A stretch of 64,000 nucleotides of DNA from Cladorrhinum sp. PSN259 (GCA_033725935.1 MU867061.1:496001-560000), one strand, 5' to 3'; counted from the stretch's first letter, positions 1 to 12,424 are shown. The notes: a model not told the origin generated them from the sequence alone. Program-made: numbers and translations.

Positions 1-3000
1 CCGGCAGCGAGGGAGATGAAGGGTTCTCTGGAGTTGAGGCGAGGGAATCGAAAGCGGGATTTTCTGCATTATTTGAGCCCGATGTTCTAACAGATCGTGT
101 TAGGGTCCACACAAGAGTGCGATATACGAGCAACCCTTTTGGATCAGGGCTGAAGAAGAGTGCTTACTGCTGTCGGGACTGACGGGCTTTCCGCGGTTTG
201 TGGACCTGGTCGGTGCATTGCTTCAACAAGCGCTCGCATCTGTTTGACCAACAACCCAACGTGTCAGCAAAAGATTAAGGTTGTGTCACCGTCAAGCTTG
301 GCATGCGGTGAACTTGACTTGCTTTTTTATACATACCTGTCACACTTTGAACCCGGCGTGGCTGAACGTCCCGAACACTTTGCCTTTGCCGTAGAACATT
401 GGGCGCATGCAGTCCCCCATTTTGTCGTAGAAATGGCCTTTCCACGCATCATTCTGATATGTTTCTTCTTCTTTCTTGTTTATTTGTTGCGTGATTCGGT
501 TCCGACTTTTTGTCCAGCAGATCTCAACGCCCAGTCAAGCTAGTGGCAATGTGTCAGTCAAGGCCAAGGAAATCTAATGAGAGATTATCGCTGTGATGGT
601 TCTGCAGCGGTCAGGTCGTCGGTGATGGGCTGAGTAGAGTCTGATGCGAGGTTATTGTCATCAAGCCCATGATGACTACCTCCCCTTCCATATATACATA
701 TCATTCTTTGTTGAAGCACCATGGGGGGGAACGGGAGGGAGCGGAGGGGTGGAAGGGAGTGGAGAAAACCGGTACAAACGTCGATCCAAGTAAGATAGTA
801 GGGCTGAGGTACCTTGACGGCGAGGTAGTCTGGAGGGCCAGACATCTTCTACCCCCTGGCAGTCGATACTTGTCGGGTCCCAGCACATCCTTCGCCAATG
901 TGCAGTTTGCATTAGCAGCTAGGGCTTAGTTAGGCTGCACAATTACGGCCCTGCCGCTTGGTTCTGTTCCTACGCCGTACATCATCTGCCATATATTCGA
1001 TGGGGGAAGAAACCTTGACCGCTTTGTGTAGTGGGGACTGGATTTACCCGCAGCCAGCATTAGCGGGACAGCGTCACTTGTCATGGGGTGCTTCTTCGAG
1101 ACGGTATTGGGGGAATACCGACGCCGGTGGGGGACATCTTGTAGGCAACAGAATAAAGTTGCGTCTAGAAAACTTGGAGCCGTGACAGCATGCAGAGTTG
1201 GGTTTCGGCTCACGGCGCTGGGAACCGCTGCAGAGAAGAAGCAGCCAAGCAGCTCGCCTTGCCTATCGATGCTGCTTGGCGAGACGTAGCCGCATTGGGT
1301 TAGCTGCATAGGGCAAGAGACCCCTGTGTGCCGGTGTGGAGGGTCACTCAAACGAAAAACGCCGAATGGCGAGCGTCCGAGGCGTCACGATCCCCATGTT
1401 TCAGAGGGCAAGGAAGAGGCATAGCATGTCCGCTGTGGTCATGTAAGCCAGGAAGGAAGAGGAAGGGTTGGTTTCTTGTCCACATCTGTCAACCAAGTCT
1501 TAACCTTATCTGGACCCCGGACTTGTTTCCAGAGCGGTGATTGGAAAGAGTCCTTTTGTTGTATGCCAATGTCACATCCCCACCGCCAAGATGCCCACTG
1601 CCAGTCTGGATGGGGTAAAACGCCCGTCAAATCGGTACACTACATCTGCAGCATGTGGAACTGATCAATCACGAAGAGCACTCTGGATTTTTGCGCATAA
1701 TTTAAACCTGCTGCCTGCCCACGGCGGGGAACGAAGATCAGGTCATGGAGCTCGCCTGCATGAGAATGTGTAAAGAAAACCACAGCGGGCTGCATCTCAA
1801 CATGCGCTGGCATCGAGATAAGATGTGATGATGGAATCATTTCTCCTCCGAAAGCCGTCTCTGATTTTTTTTAAATGTACAATGTGCTGACCTCGCCGTG
1901 TTTTTTTTTCAGGGACACCAGTGTCAGAAGCCCGCGAAAGGTGTGCCGAAAATAAGTTATGATCTTGGTCCTGCATGTTTGACGGCTGTGGATGGCTGAG
2001 GCCTCTGTCGATGCTGGGATCGGAGTTTTCGAGTCTACAGTCACATACCGAACCGGGAAAGACGGATTTCCTGTCCAAAAACATGGCGCATGCCACCTAC
2101 CAAAACCAGCCCGTCTCCTGATGCCATCGCCCAAGACCAGACAATCGATGAAACTGGGGGCGATTCCATCGGTAATTACACTCGGCCAACTTGAACATCT
2201 TTGTTTACCTCTGAGTTGGAATGACGAAAGGGGGGTTAGGGGTTGATGATCAGTTGTCGGGAACTGTGCCCGCCACCCCCTGGCGGGTGCCAAGTGAAAG
2301 GTCCAACAGTGGCATTGGTGATCTCCCAGAGCTTTAAAGCTGAGAACGGAGCAGAAAGTATCGGAGTTCTCTCCGGGGAAACATCTCTTGCGAGCAGTCA
2401 GTGGAAATACTGCGCGCTTGTTCCAGTAAATCCCGTTGGGAACTTGGGGTTTGATGATCAGCAAACTTCAGTCTTGAGTTCGAACTGGGGTTGGTTCAGG
2501 AAATTCCGGCATCTAATAAAAGTGCCCGAACCAGTATCGGACAGAACTTGCAAGTCATCATCTACCACGCCCAAGTTGCGTTTTCCACTTCCGATTCTCA
2601 GCTCCGGCGTAACAGCGTAAACTGCAAGAAGCTCCGGCGCCATTGACGGCAGCACCGTTCTTTGGGATTCGCTACCTAGCTTTCAATGAAAATCCAAGAA
2701 TAGTCCAGTTGACAATGCCAATACCTATGTCTAATCTCATCCTCTTCCCGGGGTCACGGCGCTGGTACTTCAATGCCGGAAATTGACGATAGGGGGTAAC
2801 GCGGCTACCATACCCCAGCCAGCCAAAGATATCCAACACAGCCACCCCGAGCCCGGCCTCGGGCAGCGCTAAAAACTACCAACAGGTGTGTGCTAGCCGC
2901 GGCATTTTCCGTAGACGCTGGTAATGAACCCCAGTTTAGATGATGGAAGGCTTGGATTCTGTTTTTGTGAATGAGATGGGCCGGATATCCGTCTTGAAGA

Positions 3001-3194
3001 TTTGACCTTTAGACCATGACAGTCTGCCTTGCAGCTAATACGAAGTAAGAGGTAAGGCAGATTTCAGTTCAAAAAGTACCGTCGGGGTTTCAAAAGAGAT
3101 CCGCAAATATCCAAAGATGGCGCGTCTGTAGTAAAAGAGTGCTGATCTCAGCAACCACATGCACGTGGACCTTGGAGATATCACAGAACGGAAT
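1..3194. other. Gene-poor left edge
   Basis: No convincing gene was found in about 3.2 kb. Open stretches reach 197 codons at most, show no recognised domain, and overlap on both strands as expected by chance. The longest (about 1871-2464, minus) has no protein-like composition. An undetected non-coding RNA or the promoter of a gene left of the window cannot be excluded. Confidence 0.6.
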
Positions 3195-3293
3195 CCTCAT
3201 CATAATGGAAGTGAGCTACAGAGAGTGAGACTGGCGGTGAATTATCTACCATATTCTCCGTCGCCGGATCTTAAACCGATCGAAGTGACTACG
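3195..3293 (+). pseudogene. Tc1/mariner (DDE_3) transposase relic
   Basis: Reading from 3195 gives a short stretch containing PYSPSPDLKPIE. This is recognisably the conserved C-terminal block PYSPDLNPIE of Tc1/mariner and IS630-like transposases, which carries the region before the third catalytic acidic residue. A two-residue insertion splits the motif, and stops follow at about 3294. The upstream His-His-Asn stretch would fit the area after the second catalytic Asp, but it is too decayed to be sure. No terminal inverted repeats were identified. It is a dead fragment in an AT-rich stretch. Confidence 0.6.
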
Positions 3294-3777
3294 TAAGGCT
3301 TGAACCATTTGGTTATTTCCAGTCAGCGCATCTATTTCATGTGCCAGCAAAAGTTTCGCACTATGGAGATGACCCTTGATCCTGATGGTTCTCACTTTTT
3401 CACCCACTTACATGTTGAGGTGTGCTATCCTCCGTAGAACAAAGACATTCTATCCTTACCTCGCTCAGTTAGACACTTAACGAGGATCTAACACCTGCGA
3501 TTCTTCAAGAGACTTCCGATAGCAATAATATCGTTAGTTAACTCAACAGGTAAATCATTGGCCTTTCTAACTAAAAGCTGGTCTCCTTACCCCTAATGAA
3601 ACCATTGCTTCAAAATTAAGCTTGACAACAATCTCTTCGGTAACGCAAAATTCGAAAACCCATCTCTGGATGACATCCCTTAAAATACTTGACAGAATAT
3701 CTTGTTCCAAAAAAGCTTTGCTATGCAAACAGTTCACCATGTAACGAGTTACGCATACATGCTCCCAGTAATGAAAC
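3294..3777. other. AT-rich intergenic DNA
   Basis: This stretch has no gene or recognisable motif. It is AT-rich compared with the gene-bearing parts, which is compatible with decayed transposon DNA next to the Tc1 relic. Confidence 0.5.
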
Positions 3778-3851
3778 GGTTTCGTGGTGTAGTTGGTTAT
3801 CACGTCAGTCTAACACACTGAAGGTCTCCAGTTCGAGCCTGGACGAAATCA
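3778..3851 (+). tRNA. tRNA-Val (anticodon AAC)
   Basis: A full cloverleaf can be drawn in 74 nt without an intron. The acceptor stem GGTTTCG pairs with CGAAATC (one G-U), and the discriminator is A. The D arm has the usual GTAGTTGGTTA box A. The anticodon stem TCAGT/ACTGA closes the loop CTAACAC, placing AAC at 3812-3814, which reads valine GUU/GUC after deamination. The T arm is TCCAG-TTCGAGC-CTGGA, a good box B. CCA is not encoded, as expected for a eukaryote. A short T run at about 3866-3871 could terminate Pol III. Confidence 0.95.
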
Positions 3852-4291
3852 AAAGCCATTTCAATTTTTTTTGCCGGATTTCTCCACACACAAAAGCAAT
3901 CAATCTCAAATCTTTGATGTAACCCCACCAATCATTATTATCCCCTCATCTTCATTTTTGACATATACCCCAACTTCGGCAAGTGACATCATTACGATAT
4001 CAGACGAGAAATCGTCATTGGCATTGTCATTGTTCTTGCAATTGCGAAAAGGAAAAAAAAAAGGGAATATGATTTCGCCATGAAACCCCTATTCTACACT
4101 TCAATGGAAAAACATAAAACGAAAACATTTCGCAAAGTCAATTTAAACAACAAAACTCAATTTATCAAACTACCAGAAGAAAAGTTCTTGAGAAAACAAC
4201 CTGATTGAACCCCACCACCAAAACGAATGACATGATTTCTAGGTATCCCCGTTCTTTTTTCCTTGTCAGAAAAACAAAAAAAAAAAAAAAA
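3852..4291. other. AT-rich spacer and 3' flank of the chitin-binding gene
   Basis: No coding signal was seen. The region is AT-rich, with A/T runs at about 4046-4057 and 4274-4290. The part nearest 4291 is probably the 3' UTR of the minus-strand gene that follows. Confidence 0.5.
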
Positions 4292-5362
4292 TCAAGGACC
4301 AGGCTCGCAGTATCCAAACTCGCTCTGGCATCCGACGATATAAGGACAGAACTGGTCGCCATCGCCGCAGAAGCCGAACTGGGAGCAGCACCGACCAAAG
4401 GTGCTGCCCAGGCAGTTGACGTTGTTGCCGCACCGCCCGTCGGTCGAGGACCTCTGACCGGGCGGGAGGACCACGCTGGGCGTTGGGGCCGCGCTTGTTG
4501 TTGTCGAAGTAGTGCTTGTCGTTGACGTCGTAGATGTCGTGGAAGTAGTTGAGGTAGTGGTGGAGGTAGTTGACGTCGTGCTAGTGGTGGTGCGAATGCT
4601 GGTGGTCGAAGTAGTTGAAGTGCTCGTCTGTCCGGGAGGCGTGGTGATGGTCCCGTTTCCAGGGTTCGTCCCCGGAAGACCGGGAACGCCCAGGCAGGCG
4701 CCGAACTCGCTTCTGCAGCCGGCACCGCAGAATTCCACCGAGGAACCGCACCAGAAGAACTGGGAACAGCAGGGGCCGTAGTTGGGGTTTCCGATGCACA
4801 TTGTGCCGTTTCCGCACTGGCCGTTTTGGGTGATGACGGTGGGACCCGTGGGGATTGGGATGCTGGTTGAGGAGGAGGTGCTGCTTGGGGGGATGACCAC
4901 CGGCGTGCTCGTGGTGGAGGTGGTGGGCGGGACGACGATGCTGGTGGTGGTGCTGGTTCTGGTGGAGGTTGGGGTGGTCGAAGTGGTGGAAGTGCTGGTC
5001 GGCGTGGGAGTTGGCGTGGAAGTGGTCGAAGTGGTGGACTCAACAGGTGCCGGGGGAGGCCAGCCGCAAACACCATAATCGGCCTGGCAGTCGAACAGAG
5101 GATGGCAGTGGTCGACTGTCAGACCGCAGAAGCCGTAGTCAGAGCAGCATTGGCCGTCCGAGCAGCGTCCAACACCGCTTCCGCATCTTCCGCCGGACTG
5201 GCGAGCGTGGATCCCGAGTTGCATGTTGCGGCGGTGGAGGGACTTGGAGAGACTCCGTCGGTTCACCACATTTCTGCTGTCAGCGCCATGTTGGCTAGCG
5301 GCGGCGAGGGTGCCGGTCCAGCACAGGGCCGCTGCGGCCAGGCTGATGAGAGTGGTCCTCAT
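4292..5362 (-). CDS. Secreted chitin-binding protein with three CBM18 (hevein-like) domains
   Basis: This is a 356-residue, intron-free gene. An N-terminal signal peptide (about residues 1-21) is followed by dibasic sites RR at 35-36 and 44-45, where a Kex2-type protease may cut. Three CBM18 modules lie at about 59-100, 181-224 and 309-353. Each has the eight-cysteine hevein pattern, with CCS followed by aromatic and FCG residues that make the sugar-binding face. They are joined by Thr/Ser/Pro-rich linkers (about 108-175 and 245-292) that are likely O-mannosylated. There is no catalytic chitinase or deacetylase domain, so a role in shielding wall chitin or scavenging chitin oligomers is inferred. 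The start is the only ATG ahead of the signal peptide. Confidence 0.85.
   Translation of the reverse strand: MRTTLISLAAAALCWTGTLAAASQHGADSRNVVNRRSLSKSLHRRNMQLGIHARQSGGRCGSGVGRCSDGQCCSDYGFCGLTVDHCHPLFDCQADYGVCGWPPPAPVESTTSTTSTPTPTPTSTSTTSTTPTSTRTSTTTSIVVPPTTSTTSTPVVIPPSSTSSSTSIPIPTGPTVITQNGQCGNGTMCIGNPNYGPCCSQFFWCGSSVEFCGAGCRSEFGACLGVPGLPGTNPGNGTITTPPGQTSTSTTSTTSIRTTTSTTSTTSTTTSTTSTTSTTSTTSTTSTTTSAAPTPSVVLPPGQRSSTDGRCGNNVNCLGSTFGRCCSQFGFCGDGDQFCPYIVGCQSEFGYCEPGP
4493..4630 (-). repeat. Coding Thr/Thr/Ser microsatellite in the second linker
   Basis: Residues about 245-290 of the chitin-binding protein are an almost pure run of Ser-Thr-Thr triplets encoded by a 9-bp repeat. The run is prone to in-frame length change by slippage, so linker length may vary between isolates. 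A weaker version encodes the first linker at about 4898-5038. Confidence 0.8.
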
Positions 5363-7226
5363 GGTGTCGTTCTGGTGATCCGAGGGGTCAGTCGTCTCTG
5401 CTGGGCACGCAGGAGAGAAGGAGCACGCACACAGCCGAGAGAAGAGGATTTCCCGAGCTCATATGAAGTTTCTCGGCTTCTTCTCCTCCTCCTCCTCAGC
5501 TTCTCCTCACCCCACATCCTCCACATCATCATCTTTCAAAGAGCTTCGATTCCCGGCTCCGGCTGTTAGATCAGGGACCCGCAGCTTGAGTCTTGGATTG
5601 TAATCTAACAACCAAAAGGGTAACAGCAAGCACTATCCGGAGCATTGTTATGTTATATTCAATGAGGATATTCCTGAATGAGGCTAAATAACAGGCTGCC
5701 GATTTTACCGAGTTGCGCACGCCCAGCTGCAGGAACGGCGGGAGATATCCCGTGTCTTTTTGACCAAAAGTCATCTGGAAATCCGCCTTGGCGGTAACCC
5801 GAGGGACCTCCGCGGCCATATATAAAGATGATTTGAGTTCTTTTTATTTCTCGGCACTGGGCGTGATGATGCAGCTCTCGCGCCCTTCATACATACAGTT
5901 GAAGTAAAGAGGGTGTGCAGAGCTAAGCGATCAATAAGTGAATTAGCATATTAACCCCCAAAAACGCTTGAGATGAGGTCGGCTTCTGCATCACTGATAG
6001 GGTACCAGGGAGGACCCCGGAGGGGCACCTCGCTTGGATGCAAACTTGAAGCTCGAACGGAGATTGGATAGAATTCTTCTAGAATATTATTCTGGCCCCA
6101 TCCGAACGTAGCAAAAGGCAATGTGATGAATCGGGAAATCATCATAGCCTGAGAAGGGGGGCAAATGAAAGCCATGTTGTGCTGTTACCTTGACCAAACG
6201 TCCAACAATCCCCATCCCATGTCCAACACACTCGAGTCCGTTACCAAACCAACATGGCTCATCTCCTGGCGCGACGAATGATAAAATCTCCGTAAAAAAA
6301 ATAATGTTGCCTTGTCAAGACTGGAATCCCCGGGTTTAATAATGGCTGATCTGATAATTGGCACGTGGGACAGTGGATGAAATGGGCGGGTTGGAACCCC
6401 CCGAGAATATCAACTTTTTGCTTACCAATTTTAATTTGATACAATAGTCCTGCAAGACTTGGCGCAACCCAAGTTTTGTTAAAGACTTGACGATACTTGA
6501 ATCTAACTGATGATGCATCACGATCGATAGCTTCGCTTTCTTGGTTTTTTTTTTTTTAATTTCAACTCACCGTACTACGTACTGAAATTCCGGTTATGCC
6601 CGATAACGCTCTGAACTAAACAACAACTACGTACTGGAACCAAGACCTCAGAGTTGGGTTGCGGACCAATCTCTGCCAAGGGACCAACGGCCAAACCTAA
6701 CGGACGAAATTTTTTGTGTGTACATAGCTCCTCCCTTGTCAATGGGCTTCAAACCACGAGGTGGTGGTGGATCAACGTAGTAGTTCCTTATTTGCCTCTT
6801 TGAAATCCCGGTCATGGAGTAACTCCGAGTCCGGGATACAGCTCAACCAGACCTTGGTGTTCCTTGGACGAAAGCATGGCAAGGTTACATCCCTAAAGAA
6901 AGATCCTTCTACATCATCAGTCGTCGTCCAAATTCATGGCCGAATCTAGTGGCGTGATGTTTCTAGACAAATCTTATCGTAACCTAAGTTAGATCTGAGA
7001 GCAAAAGAGTTGACAACCGTTCTGAAAGACTGAATCGCAAAATGGTAGATCGTGATTTATTGCAAAATGAAAGCTAAAAGCTACCCTAGATACTACTCAA
7101 TATCTGAGAAGCCCAAAAATCAAAACAGCAATACCCGCCTCCTGCTCAAATGGGTATCATAAGGTATATAATTAGGTGTATCTCGTCTGACTCACTCCAT
7201 CATCTGTTCTGCCACACTCTGAATCA
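5363..7226. other. Intergenic, no gene seen
   Basis: About 1.9 kb between two minus-strand genes. The part next to 5363 is the promoter and pyrimidine-rich leader of the chitin-binding gene. The part next to 7226 is the 3' end of the urea transporter. No open stretch longer than about 82 codons was seen. A 23-bp motif that recurs at 48.9 kb lies at 6588-6610. Confidence 0.55.
6588..6610. repeat. Interspersed motif containing an inverted repeat (copy 1)
   Basis: The core CGGTTATGCCCGATAACG has GTTAT and ATAAC arms around a 5-nt centre. The same 23 bases occur, with unrelated flanks, at 48866-48888. Its function is unknown. Confidence 0.6.
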
Positions 7227-9435
7227 TCAGGAAGACTTGATATCCTCCTTGATAGCAGCCTTTTCGGACGGAGTCTGGTCCCCAGGAGTGGCCTGGCCAG
7301 TAATAATGGCATTCTGGGCCTGGATGGTCTTCGGAGACCCTCTTCCGGACAAGTCACGAATGATATTTTTGGTTGTTCTGGCAAGAGTGCCGCGGCTCTC
7401 GAAGATGGGGAAGAGACCAACACCGATGAACGAGCAGAAAATCCAGATAATGCCGATAACGACCCAGCCGGTGAAGAAGGGCTTGCTGAAGATGTAACCT
7501 GTGCCATAGAGAGGCATTGGCCACAAAATGAGAAGGGCAAGGGTCTAGGAATCATGTTAATCAACGAGCTACAACAAAACAGGAAACGGGGTATAAAACG
7601 TACCATAACCACGGTCATGGATTTGCTAATCTTGCTAGCCCTGAGCAGCTTGGCCTGCTCCTGCTCAAACTCGGCGGCAGTCTCTTCGTGACCGCCCTGG
7701 ATATCCTCGAGATCCACGCCGGCATCCTGAGCCAAGTCGTGATCATCGGCCTTGCGAATCTCCATCATGGACTTCCAATCGTACTTGTCAATACCGAATA
7801 TCAGGGTGAGGACAGCAACAAACACAATAGGCGAGAGCAAGGCAGTGACATTACCCGCCAACATGGGCATGTTGGAGCCAGTGCACTCCACCGTCAACCC
7901 GCCGCACTTCTTCTTGGCGGTAACGAGCCAGGCAATGAGCGAGCACACGAGGCCGAGGACGGGGGAGATGGCAGCAGCCCACTTGTTCTGGCCGGCCCAA
8001 ATGAGAGTCAAGGTTGCAGGCAACACGGCGGACGAAATGATGACTCCCATCATGACGTAGAGATAGCCCATGGAGATACCCGCATACCATAGACCAACCG
8101 AGAAAGTGGCAATGAAGAGGGCATATCCGCCGACGAAGCAGTGAGAAAGCCAGATGAGCTTCTTGCCGCTGGCGCTAGGGTTAAAGTAGGCGCGGTAGAG
8201 ATCGTATGTGCAGATGGTGCTGACCGCAACCAGCTGACTCGAAGTGGCAGAGGTAACAGCCATGAAGACAATGAGCAGAGTGCAAATAGCGCCGCCCTTG
8301 CCGAGGAGTGCGACGGCAGCATACGGAAGCACGAGACCAGCACTGACATCGGCATCAAGCATGCGATCAGGGTATGTAGGGAAGCTAGGGTTGTTCTCGA
8401 GCGCGAGACCGGCAAGACCCATGGTGGTAGCAGTAAGCCAGGGGATGGCGAACCAGCACAGGCCGCCAATGATGTAACCGGGCAGGGCGTGGACGGGAGA
8501 AGCGGCAATGGCCTTGTTGTAGTAGCCGTTGTCGAGGAAGACAGTGCCAAAGTTACCAACGATGTTGATGACGAAGAAGATGGCGCCCTCGCGGGACTGC
8601 ATCGTCAAGTAGCTGCCATCCTTGTTGCCATCCACGGGGTGGCGGGTAGCGGCCTGCACCAACAAGTCGTAGACGGCGCTTGGGGAACCCAAGACTTCGT
8701 GGGACGCGTAGGTGGTCAAGGCAAAGATGATGATGATCAGCAGCAGGATGAAGGTATGGGCCCAATCCGTGAGAATGGTAGCCTTGAGACCACCAACCAT
8801 GGTGTAGGCCACGACGCCGACCGGCAAGAGGTAAATGGCTGCGATGGTGTGCATTCCAGTCAGGGCATTGACAGTAGCGGAGCCGCCGACGATCAACATG
8901 AGGGAGACCAGGATGTTTGTGACCAGACCAAAGACCATGAAGACGATGTGGGCAACGGTGCCATAGCGAGCCTTGATAACTTCGAGGTATGTGTGGGCAT
9001 TAGGAGCGCGACGTTTGAGTTCGATGGCGAGAGTTGCGAAGAGGAGAATCTGAACGGTGGCACCCGAGGCATACCAGAATGGACCGGAGACACCATAGCG
9101 ATAGCAGACACCGGTGGACTGAAGCAGGGTAGCGGCCCATGTCCAGGAGGAGACGACGGCGGCGGCAACGAGACCAGATTTCACCGTGCGGCCGGCTGTG
9201 TTGAACATTTCGGATGTCTGGACTTCACGGTTGTATCGCTTCAAGATGTAGGTCACACCAATCATGCCTGAAAATGGTCAGATTCCCATCCCCAAGGGAA
9301 GACATCACAAGTAGAGAGAAGGTCGGCCTTACCCAGAGCGAAGAAACCCCCGAGTCCCAGCACGATGCCATAACCGGCACCCTGGCCGAGCGTGGCATTG
9401 GCAATGTGCTCCTTGCTTTCAGGAGCGTGATCCAT
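7227..9435 (-). CDS. DUR3: DUR3-type urea/H+ active transporter (sodium:solute symporter family)
   Basis: The model has three exons: 9333-9435, 7604-9267 and 7227-7544. Introns at 9268-9332 and 7545-7603 have GTAAGG and GTACGT donors and agreeing phases, giving 694 residues. The start MDHAPESKEH runs into a first membrane helix ending GGFFALGMIGVTY. The block that follows (residues about 47-75, with EVQTSEMFNTAGR and VSSWTWAATLL) is the DUR3 hallmark. Many further hydrophobic segments fit the 15-helix SSS fold in the plasma membrane. The family imports urea (and polyamines in yeast) when nitrogen is poor. The C-terminal helix pair and cytosolic tail come only from the third exon, so a model stopping at the second intron would be wrong. 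No urea-amidolyase or urease gene is adjacent. Confidence 0.93.
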
Positions 9436-12424
9436 CCTGTCTCAAGGTGGCAGCCAAACGAAGTGATGGAAAGGTGATGTTCAGGGTGAGGATGCTGTCC
9501 GAGAAAGGCAGGAGACGAACAGTTGAGGGGGAGGCTGAAAGTAATTATACTCGAGCAGAGTCCCGACAGACGGTTGTGCGATGCCGGCGACAGATCCCGG
9601 AAGGATTGTGCATGTGGGAACCTGAATGCAACCAGAGATATCACACCCTCGTCTTCTCCAGACCAACCTCCATTATCGAGAAGGAAGGAATCTCGTAGCT
9701 AAGATGCCAAGATGGACATCGGTGTCCCCCACCCAAAGCTCTTGTGGGGATATGCAGGGCCGGTGGCGTTTCGAGGAGGACGGGTTGGGGTTGGGGTCCC
9801 ATCTCTGCAAGTGCGATGGGTTTGGTTGTGTCCAGGGTGGAGGTGAAAGGTCGAGGCGGGTGGGTGCTCTTGCAGGTTTGCAGCTCGCAGGCCACCACAA
9901 TCAGCTTCCTGCAGCTCGCATACCGACCTAGGAGTGTAGATAACTGGTAAAACAAATTACCAAAAAGACGGCTTCCACGAATTGGCACCCAGGAAGTCCA
10001 AATTGGTCTCCAGCATAAGGCGTAGCTTCTCACACCAAGCTCGCGGGAGATGTGTGGACGTCTGGTCTGGTCCTTGATGCCAATGTCTGGGCACTTAGCG
10101 AACTACCGGCGCCACCAGGATTGCCGTACATATCATAGATAAGGCGATCAACATCAGTCATAGGTTTTAGATCCCAACCCCTGTCCATGGGAATGTGGGA
10201 GCGACATGGCCATTCGTCCACGGGGTTCTTCGGAGAGAGAGCCTTATGGACCTTATTACCGTTTATGTCGATCTCTGCCCTCGAGGGATATCTTCCAGAA
10301 GAGATTCCAGACCTCAATCCCCAGAGGCGAGAAACATGTCTCAGATCGATTCACATGGCGATGGTGAACTTGGAGCTTGTGTTGTGGAGTTCCAACGGCG
10401 CGGAATTGGCAGCAGTGGCAGCTCGGGCCCAGGGGTTGTGGGGTCGAAGGGGAGCCTTCAACTTTTTACTCGATGCAATTGACGAACCGTTTTGCTGCCA
10501 ATGGCTGTAAAAGCAAGACAAGATGGAGATAAGTGCAAGTGCGGCAGATTTCACCTGGCTCAAAAGTCTCAGAACGTTGGGAGGTGGGATCGTGGGTGGA
10601 ACTTTTGTTCTTCTTCTCGGAAGCGATGACGGGCAAGACAGATAACAGCGGGATCCCTGTGGCTTGGCGCTTAGGCTTATTGGGTGGGGTTCTGATTGCT
10701 CGGAGCACAACCATTGGCCATTTGCATTCTCTCTGTCATGTCCAAAAGGAAAGCGTGCCCACGCTGGACCTTTTGAAGGTTTGATCAGTAACATTGGATC
10801 CCAAGATTCGCACCAACTGATGGTGTGCCGGAGAAATGAAGCCAGTTTTGGGGACTGGAGAAATGCCATCAAATAATATTCCCAGCGGGCAGACGATCGG
10901 CTTGCACTTCGGCCAGCAGCGAGATAAGACAGAGCAACCGTGAACATCTCAAACTGTTTTATCATCTCATCGTGATTGGTCGACGGGAGTTGTTTCTCGC
11001 TTCCTCAGTTGATGCACCCCATCGGGTGATGGATGGGTTGTCTCGCTGCCGGTTTCCGTCTTGAACCCCAATATTCCCCAAGAATTCTCTTGCCCCTCGA
11101 TAGGCGCATTTCATTGACAGCCATTGGTCAACACGAATGGAGCTGGTGTTTGAGGCGTCAGTGAGCTGGGTCACAAGTTTCCAGACGCGGGGCACCACGC
11201 ACCCAGCTCGCCTCGTGTGGGGGTTCCGAGGTGGGGAGATGGCATCCAAGACTTGATGTTATCTTGATCTGAACGCTTTCGTTATTTTGACATTTGCGTA
11301 CAAGCTGGGACATGAATGCTCAATGGTCGGAGAGGTGGCCGAGTGCATTCCAGGGTCTTCAAGCTGCACGCGACATCGGCACCAACACCAGGTTATCTCG
11401 TCCGAGTTGGATTGGTGGTAGCTTTTTGTCAGTGCTGCGAAAAATCCACGGACATGGTTATGTTTGGTTCTGCAAACTTACAATGCTGCGGAATTCTTCT
11501 TCAACTTTTGCTCTTCTCCTCAGCTCTTCCGTCACGGTCGCGTTTAGTGACTGAGAGCTGGCTCCTTTCCATACAGCAATCACCTTAAAGCTACCTTAAT
11601 CAGGAGAAGGAGTTGGTGGACCACAGGAAGATGGGGAGCGTTAAAATGAGAAATGACGGCCTGTGTGCCTTCATGCCGGCAGATGTTCTTACCTTCCCCT
11701 CGGCCAGCGACAAAGCCGGGGTTTCGGGCTTCTTGCGAGCATCAGTCAGAGAGTTTCTGAGAATAAAACACAAAGAAGATATCGACGAAAACAAGTGTCG
11801 TGCCGTTTTGTGCTGGCATCTCCACCTTGGTTCCTAAAAGCTTCATGGAATCCCTGGTGTTTCTGGCGTTTGGGACTTTAGCGTTCGGGACCACCCGCCT
11901 CAGCGGATTGGCAGCTGCACGGGCCAGGAGTTGGCGCCCAATGGGATGTGGGAGCTTCCAGCCAGTTTGTTTCGCAAACGCCAAGCAGATTGGATCAGGG
12001 AAATCGGCACCTGAGGCGGTGTTCAGCTCCGGCGTCAAAGGGGACGGCGGCAGCTCAACTCCATCACGAGTTGCTTGAAAATCATCGAGCATTTCCCTTT
12101 GTTTGGAACGCGCATTAACCCGGCCGTTTGTCGGCGCTGCTTGGATTCTGAGGCGACCTGGATGTAAGTACCCAAACGGAGCGGGCAGCAATCACGCACC
12201 CACCCGGCTTTCTCCAGCCGCGTGTGCGACCTCGGAATATTTCCATTTTCAAGCCCCTTTAACACGACTTCTTTGCAGTTCACTCATTCCACTCAATGAC
12301 GGCCAGAGTTTCAAATCACCAGTCTTAGCTTTACGAAAGCAAGCGGAACGAGAGATATCTGGAACCGCTTGAGATACCCCCACCTTCGTTACATTGGGCA
12401 TCGCCCGCAATCACCGGTGCGAAC
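9436..12424. other. Long intergenic region between divergent genes
   Basis: About 3 kb separates the start of the urea transporter (-) from the start of the beta-glucosidase (+), so both promoters lie here. Open stretches (for example 10351-10965 minus, 204 codons) have no recognisable protein features, and no splice-consistent model could be assembled. Confidence 0.5.
9673..10142. promoter_or_regulatory. Scattered GATA-type sites upstream of the urea transporter
   Basis: HGATAR matches lie at 9673-9678 (reverse strand), 9938-9943 and 10137-10142, 240-710 bp upstream of the transporter start. AreA/NIT2 GATA factors activate urea permease genes in other ascomycetes when nitrogen is limiting. 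Such short sites are frequent by chance, so this is suggestive only. Confidence 0.25.

Noticed and set aside
160..543. 127-codon frame at the left edge
   Set aside because: Amino-acid composition not protein-like beyond one hydrophobic patch; no start context.
8141..9271. 376-codon open frame antisense to the urea transporter
   Set aside because: It is the mirror of a strongly biased coding sequence; composition is Gly/Asp/Glu-rich without a domain, and the opposite strand is clearly DUR3.
10351..10965. 204-codon minus-strand frame in the DUR3 to beta-glucosidase spacer
   Set aside because: No signal peptide, domain or repeat; overlaps similar-length frames on the other strand; looks random.
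11330..11420. Stretch with GAGGTGGCCGAGTGC, like the D arm of a Leu or Ser tRNA
   Set aside because: No matching acceptor stem, anticodon arm or TTCRANY loop follows at the right distance.
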